DNA of 7,416 nt from assembly GCA_024762625.1 (NCBI GenBank), contig JANTHA010000104.1, forward strand, positions 1 to 7,416. Direction: 5' to 3'. The position numbers were made by a program, and so were the translations under genes. Below the pieces are notes generated by a model. The model saw only the letters and a list, made by a program, of their open reading frames with translations. It did not search any database and was not told the DNA's origin. This stretch comes from Thiotrichaceae bacterium. GTDB lineage: Bacteria > Pseudomonadota > Gammaproteobacteria > Thiotrichales > Thiotrichaceae. Shown piece after piece: positions 5,077 through 7,416 of the stretch (positions are counted from its first letter, which is position 1; every line of letters starts with the position of its first letter).

Positions 5077-6989
5077 TGTCTTATAATACTGTTGTTGAAG
5101 ATAATATTGATGTTTTGGTCGCAGGCGCTGGCTTAGGCGGCACAGGTGCGGCTTTTGAAGCCAGATACTGGGGTCCAAACAAGAAAATTGTAATCGCCGA
5201 AAAAGCGAATATTGATCGTTCTGGCGCAGTTGCCCAGGGTCTTTATGCAATTAACTGTTATATGGGAACCCGTTTCGGTGAAAACAACCCTGAAGACCAT
5301 GTGCGTTATGCGCGAATGGATCTGATGGGCATGGTTCGTGAAGATTTGCTGTTTGATATGGCGCGTCACGTTGATTCGGCGGTACACCAGTTCGAAGAAT
5401 GGGGTTTGCCGTTGATGAGAGATCCCAAGACAGGCGCTTACCAGCGTGAAGGTCGCTGGCAGATCATGATTCACGGTGAATCTTACAAGCCCATCGTTGC
5501 TGAAGCTGCAAAGAAATCAGCAGACAAGGTGTTCAACCGTATTTGTGTGACTCACTTGCTGATGGATGAAAGTCAGAAGAACCGCGTTGCGGGAGCAGTT
5601 GGTTTCAACGTGCGTACTGGTAATTACCATGTATTCAAATCCAAGACTGTTATCGTAGGCGCTGGCGGCGCATCAAACATCTTTAAGCCACGTTCTGTGG
5701 GCGAAGGCGCCGGTCGTGTATGGTATGCGCCATGGTCTTCAGGTTCTGCGTATGGATTAATGATCCAGGCGGGCGCCAAGATGACTCAGATGGAGAATCG
5801 TATCGTACTGGCTCGCTTCAAGGACGGCTATGGTCCGGTTGGCGCTTACTTCCTGCATTTGAAAACCTATACTCAAAATGCTTACGGCGAAGAGTATGAG
5901 TCAAAATGGTTCCCTGAACTGACCAAAATGGTGGGTAAAGAGTACCTTGATACAGAAGGTCAGCATTTGTCTCATAAGCCAATCCCAACGTGTTTGCGTA
6001 ACCATGCGTTCATCCATGAGGTGAATGCAGGTCGCGGTCCAATTCACATGGTTACCATGGAAGCCTTCCAGGATCCACATTTGGAAGAGATCGGATGGCA
6101 CAACTTCCTGGGTATGACAGTTGGACAAGCGGTGCTTTGGGCTGCAACGGATGTTGATCCAAAATATCAAAATCCTGAATTGACTACTTCCGAGCCTTAT
6201 GTAATGGGTTCTCATGCAACAGGTTGTGGCGCATGGTGTTCTGGTCCTGAGGATGTTTCCCCTGATGAGTATTTCTGGGGTTATAACCGTATGACAACTG
6301 TTGAAGGTCTGTTTGGCGCAGGCGACGCTGTAGGCGGTACGCCTCATGCATTCTCATCGGGTTCCTTCACTGAAGGACGTTTGGCCGCAAAAGCTGCATG
6401 TAAATATATCGATGATGGCAAGGCCGATGGCATTCGCGTTTCTGATGAGCAGATTCAACGTCGTAAAAAAGAGATTTACAAGCCTCTGGAAACTTATCGG
6501 GTTTATCGTAATGCAATTACGGCTGGCACTGTTAACCCACATTACATCAATCCGCGTCAGGGACTTGATCGTTTGCAGAAGTTGATGGATGAATATGCGG
6601 GTGGTTTCGGCGTTAACTATGTGACCAATGACAAGTTGCTTAACATCGGTTTAATGAAACTCAAAAAACTTGAAGAAGACTGGGAGAGCAGTATTGCTGC
6701 TGAAAACATCCATGAACTGCTACGCGCATGGGAGTTAAAACACCGTATTCTTACTTCAGAATCCGTCATGCAGCATACTCTGTTCCGTGAAGAAACCCGC
6801 TGGCCTGGTTATTATTATCGTGGCGATAAAATGAAGCTTGATGATAAAAACTGGCATGTGCTGACAGTTTCACACCGTGATCCTGAAACTGGCGAGTACA
6901 CCATGGAAAAGGCGCCGCTTTATCATCTGATTGATGAAGGCGATAAAGAAAAAGCTGAAAAGCCCAAGAAAGCCAAAGCCAAAAAGTAA
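5076..6989 (+). CDS. aprA: Adenylylsulfate (APS) reductase alpha subunit, FAD-containing
   Basis: The catalytic subunit interconverts APS + 2 e- and sulfite + AMP; in sulfur oxidisers it runs toward APS. The 637 residues match full-length AprA of the fumarate reductase flavoprotein superfamily. The N-terminal dinucleotide fold has DVLVAGAGLGGTGAA (12-26), a second FAD element is VIVGAGGASNIF (192-203), and GLFGAGDAVGG (411-421) is the C-terminal FAD block. By motif alignment to Archaeoglobus fulgidus AprA, likely active-site equivalents are Asn60 (INCYMG), Glu125, Trp216, Arg247 (ARFKDG), Phe259/Leu260 and His380 (GSHATG); Arg308 (CLRNH) is a further conserved basic residue. The C-terminus ends in a Lys/Ala tail (626-637). 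AGGAG (5061-5065) lies ten bases before the ATG. Oxidative direction is inferred from the aprM neighbour and the absence of dsr or qmo genes here. A strong terminator follows. Confidence 0.97.
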   Translation: MSYNTVVEDNIDVLVAGAGLGGTGAAFEARYWGPNKKIVIAEKANIDRSGAVAQGLYAINCYMGTRFGENNPEDHVRYARMDLMGMVREDLLFDMARHVDSAVHQFEEWGLPLMRDPKTGAYQREGRWQIMIHGESYKPIVAEAAKKSADKVFNRICVTHLLMDESQKNRVAGAVGFNVRTGNYHVFKSKTVIVGAGGASNIFKPRSVGEGAGRVWYAPWSSGSAYGLMIQAGAKMTQMENRIVLARFKDGYGPVGAYFLHLKTYTQNAYGEEYESKWFPELTKMVGKEYLDTEGQHLSHKPIPTCLRNHAFIHEVNAGRGPIHMVTMEAFQDPHLEEIGWHNFLGMTVGQAVLWAATDVDPKYQNPELTTSEPYVMGSHATGCGAWCSGPEDVSPDEYFWGYNRMTTVEGLFGAGDAVGGTPHAFSSGSFTEGRLAAKAACKYIDDGKADGIRVSDEQIQRRKKEIYKPLETYRVYRNAITAGTVNPHYINPRQGLDRLQKLMDEYAGGFGVNYVTNDKLLNIGLMKLKKLEEDWESSIAAENIHELLRAWELKHRILTSESVMQHTLFREETRWPGYYYRGDKMKLDDKNWHVLTVSHRDPETGEYTMEKAPLYHLIDEGDKEKAEKPKKAKAKK

Positions 6990-7010
6990 TTAATTAATTT
7001 TACTTGCTTG

Positions 7011-7049
7011 AAAAAAGGCCAGCATGTTTAAATGTTGGTCTTTTTTTTT
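7011..7049 (+). terminator. Strong rho-independent terminator of the aprMBA operon
   Basis: A 15-bp stem (7011-7025 with 7032-7046) is fully paired, two pairs being G-U on the plus strand. It closes a six-base loop and runs into nine consecutive T (7041-7049). It begins 22 bases after the aprA stop. The A6 on the left arm mirrors the T-run, so the element could also act on minus-strand transcripts. Confidence 0.93.
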
Positions 7050-7101
7050 AACGTTAAAATGTTGTTATAAACAGAAGTATTTTTGTGGAGTCATTATTAT
7101 T

Positions 7102-7416
7102 ATGAACATTACTGAATTGTCTGATGAGGAAATTCTTGCTATAGCGGAGCCATGGTGGGATGAGTTGATTAAATACTCCAATAATAGTAATTATGGTGGA
7201 TTTACAAGAAACTTCTCTCATGAAATGAAACTAGCGGCAAATGAAGTGACTATTGGCAAGCAGTTTTCCAACAGCAAGCTAACCAAAAATCTGTCTAGAG
7301 ATCGTGATTTTCTGGGCATCATTCGTCGTGGCGAACATGTGACTGTTCTCTACAGACAAAAACGGATTGATACGGATGGCGAATGGTTGGGACGACTCGT
7401 GCTGGGTTATGAAAAA
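7102..7416 (+). CDS. Unrecognised hypothetical protein (partial, N-terminal 105 aa)
   Basis: An uninterrupted frame of 105 codons begins at ATG 7102 and leaves the window without a stop. GGAG (7087-7090) lies 11 bases upstream, somewhat long but usable; no nearer start exists. I do not recognise the family. Seen: a short acidic N-terminus (LSDEEILAIAEPWWDELI) with paired Trp18-Trp19, a polar Asn/Ser/Gly stretch (26-40), a basic middle (52-69) and a probable beta-rich part (70-103; LGIIRRGEHVTVLYRQKR then LGRLVLGYE). There are no cysteines, no signal peptide and no membrane segment so far, suggesting a cytoplasmic protein. The terminator at 7011-7049 separates it from aprA, so it probably has its own promoter, though none is clear in 7050-7086. 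Confidence 0.7.
   Translation, partial: MNITELSDEEILAIAEPWWDELIKYSNNSNYGGFTRNFSHEMKLAANEVTIGKQFSNSKLTKNLSRDRDFLGIIRRGEHVTVLYRQKRIDTDGEWLGRLVLGYEK

Noticed and set aside
5133..5474. Minus-strand frame of 113 codons within aprA
   Set aside because: It is antisense to the strongly conserved aprA FAD region, with no start signal or recognisable domain.
5901..6347. Minus-strand frame of 148 codons within aprA
   Set aside because: It is long but antisense to conserved aprA active-site blocks, is rich in Cys/His/Thr as expected of a shadow frame, and lacks a ribosome site.
1..7416. CRISPR array, tRNA, rRNA, insertion sequence or attachment site
   Set aside because: No regularly spaced repeats, tRNA-like cloverleaf, rRNA-like sequence, transposase or flanking duplications were seen anywhere in the window.

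Overview
The window looks like chromosomal DNA of a sulfur-oxidising gammaproteobacterium of moderate to low GC content. The diagnostic block is aprM-aprB-aprA (3690-6989), which encodes a membrane-anchored dissimilatory APS reductase in the gene order known from sulfur oxidisers that run the enzyme in reverse (sulfite + AMP to APS). The fur gene, the family I pyrophosphatase and the Shine-Dalgarno motifs fit Gammaproteobacteria. The sequence alone does not fix a genus.

Layout. Positions 1-447 (minus, cut by the window edge) encode a cytochrome b561-type di-heme membrane protein. It is divergent from a two-gene unit on the plus strand: a DUF2202 ferritin-like lipoprotein (615-1361) and a membrane-tethered c'-like cytochrome c (1387-1854). 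The shared control region holds a tandem TTTAAG/TTTAAT direct repeat, a perfect TATAAT and a perfect 16-bp inverted repeat. A rho-independent terminator (1870-1912) closes the unit. Two minus-strand genes follow: soluble inorganic pyrophosphatase (1957-2568) and a short Fur that lacks the zinc-binding cysteines (2728-3129).

A gene-free stretch of about 560 bases (3130-3689) separates fur from the divergent aprMBA operon. It carries a good Fur-box match embedded in a 9-bp inverted repeat, a long three-tier hairpin, a second hairpin and a tandem 8-mer. aprB and aprA overlap by one base (TAATG), and a strong terminator (7011-7049) follows aprA. A new, unrecognised gene starts at 7102 and runs off the right edge.

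How the parts may work together: AprBA oxidises sulfite to APS in the cytoplasm and passes electrons through the AprB iron-sulfur clusters to AprM and the quinone pool. The left cluster looks like a separate envelope redox module (membrane cytochrome b, c-type cytochrome, ferritin-like lipoprotein). The Fur-box match upstream of aprM suggests, but does not prove, iron control of this iron-rich sulfur-oxidation enzyme. The main novelty candidates are the b561/DUF2202/cytochrome c module with its unusual promoter, and the regulatory region in front of aprM.
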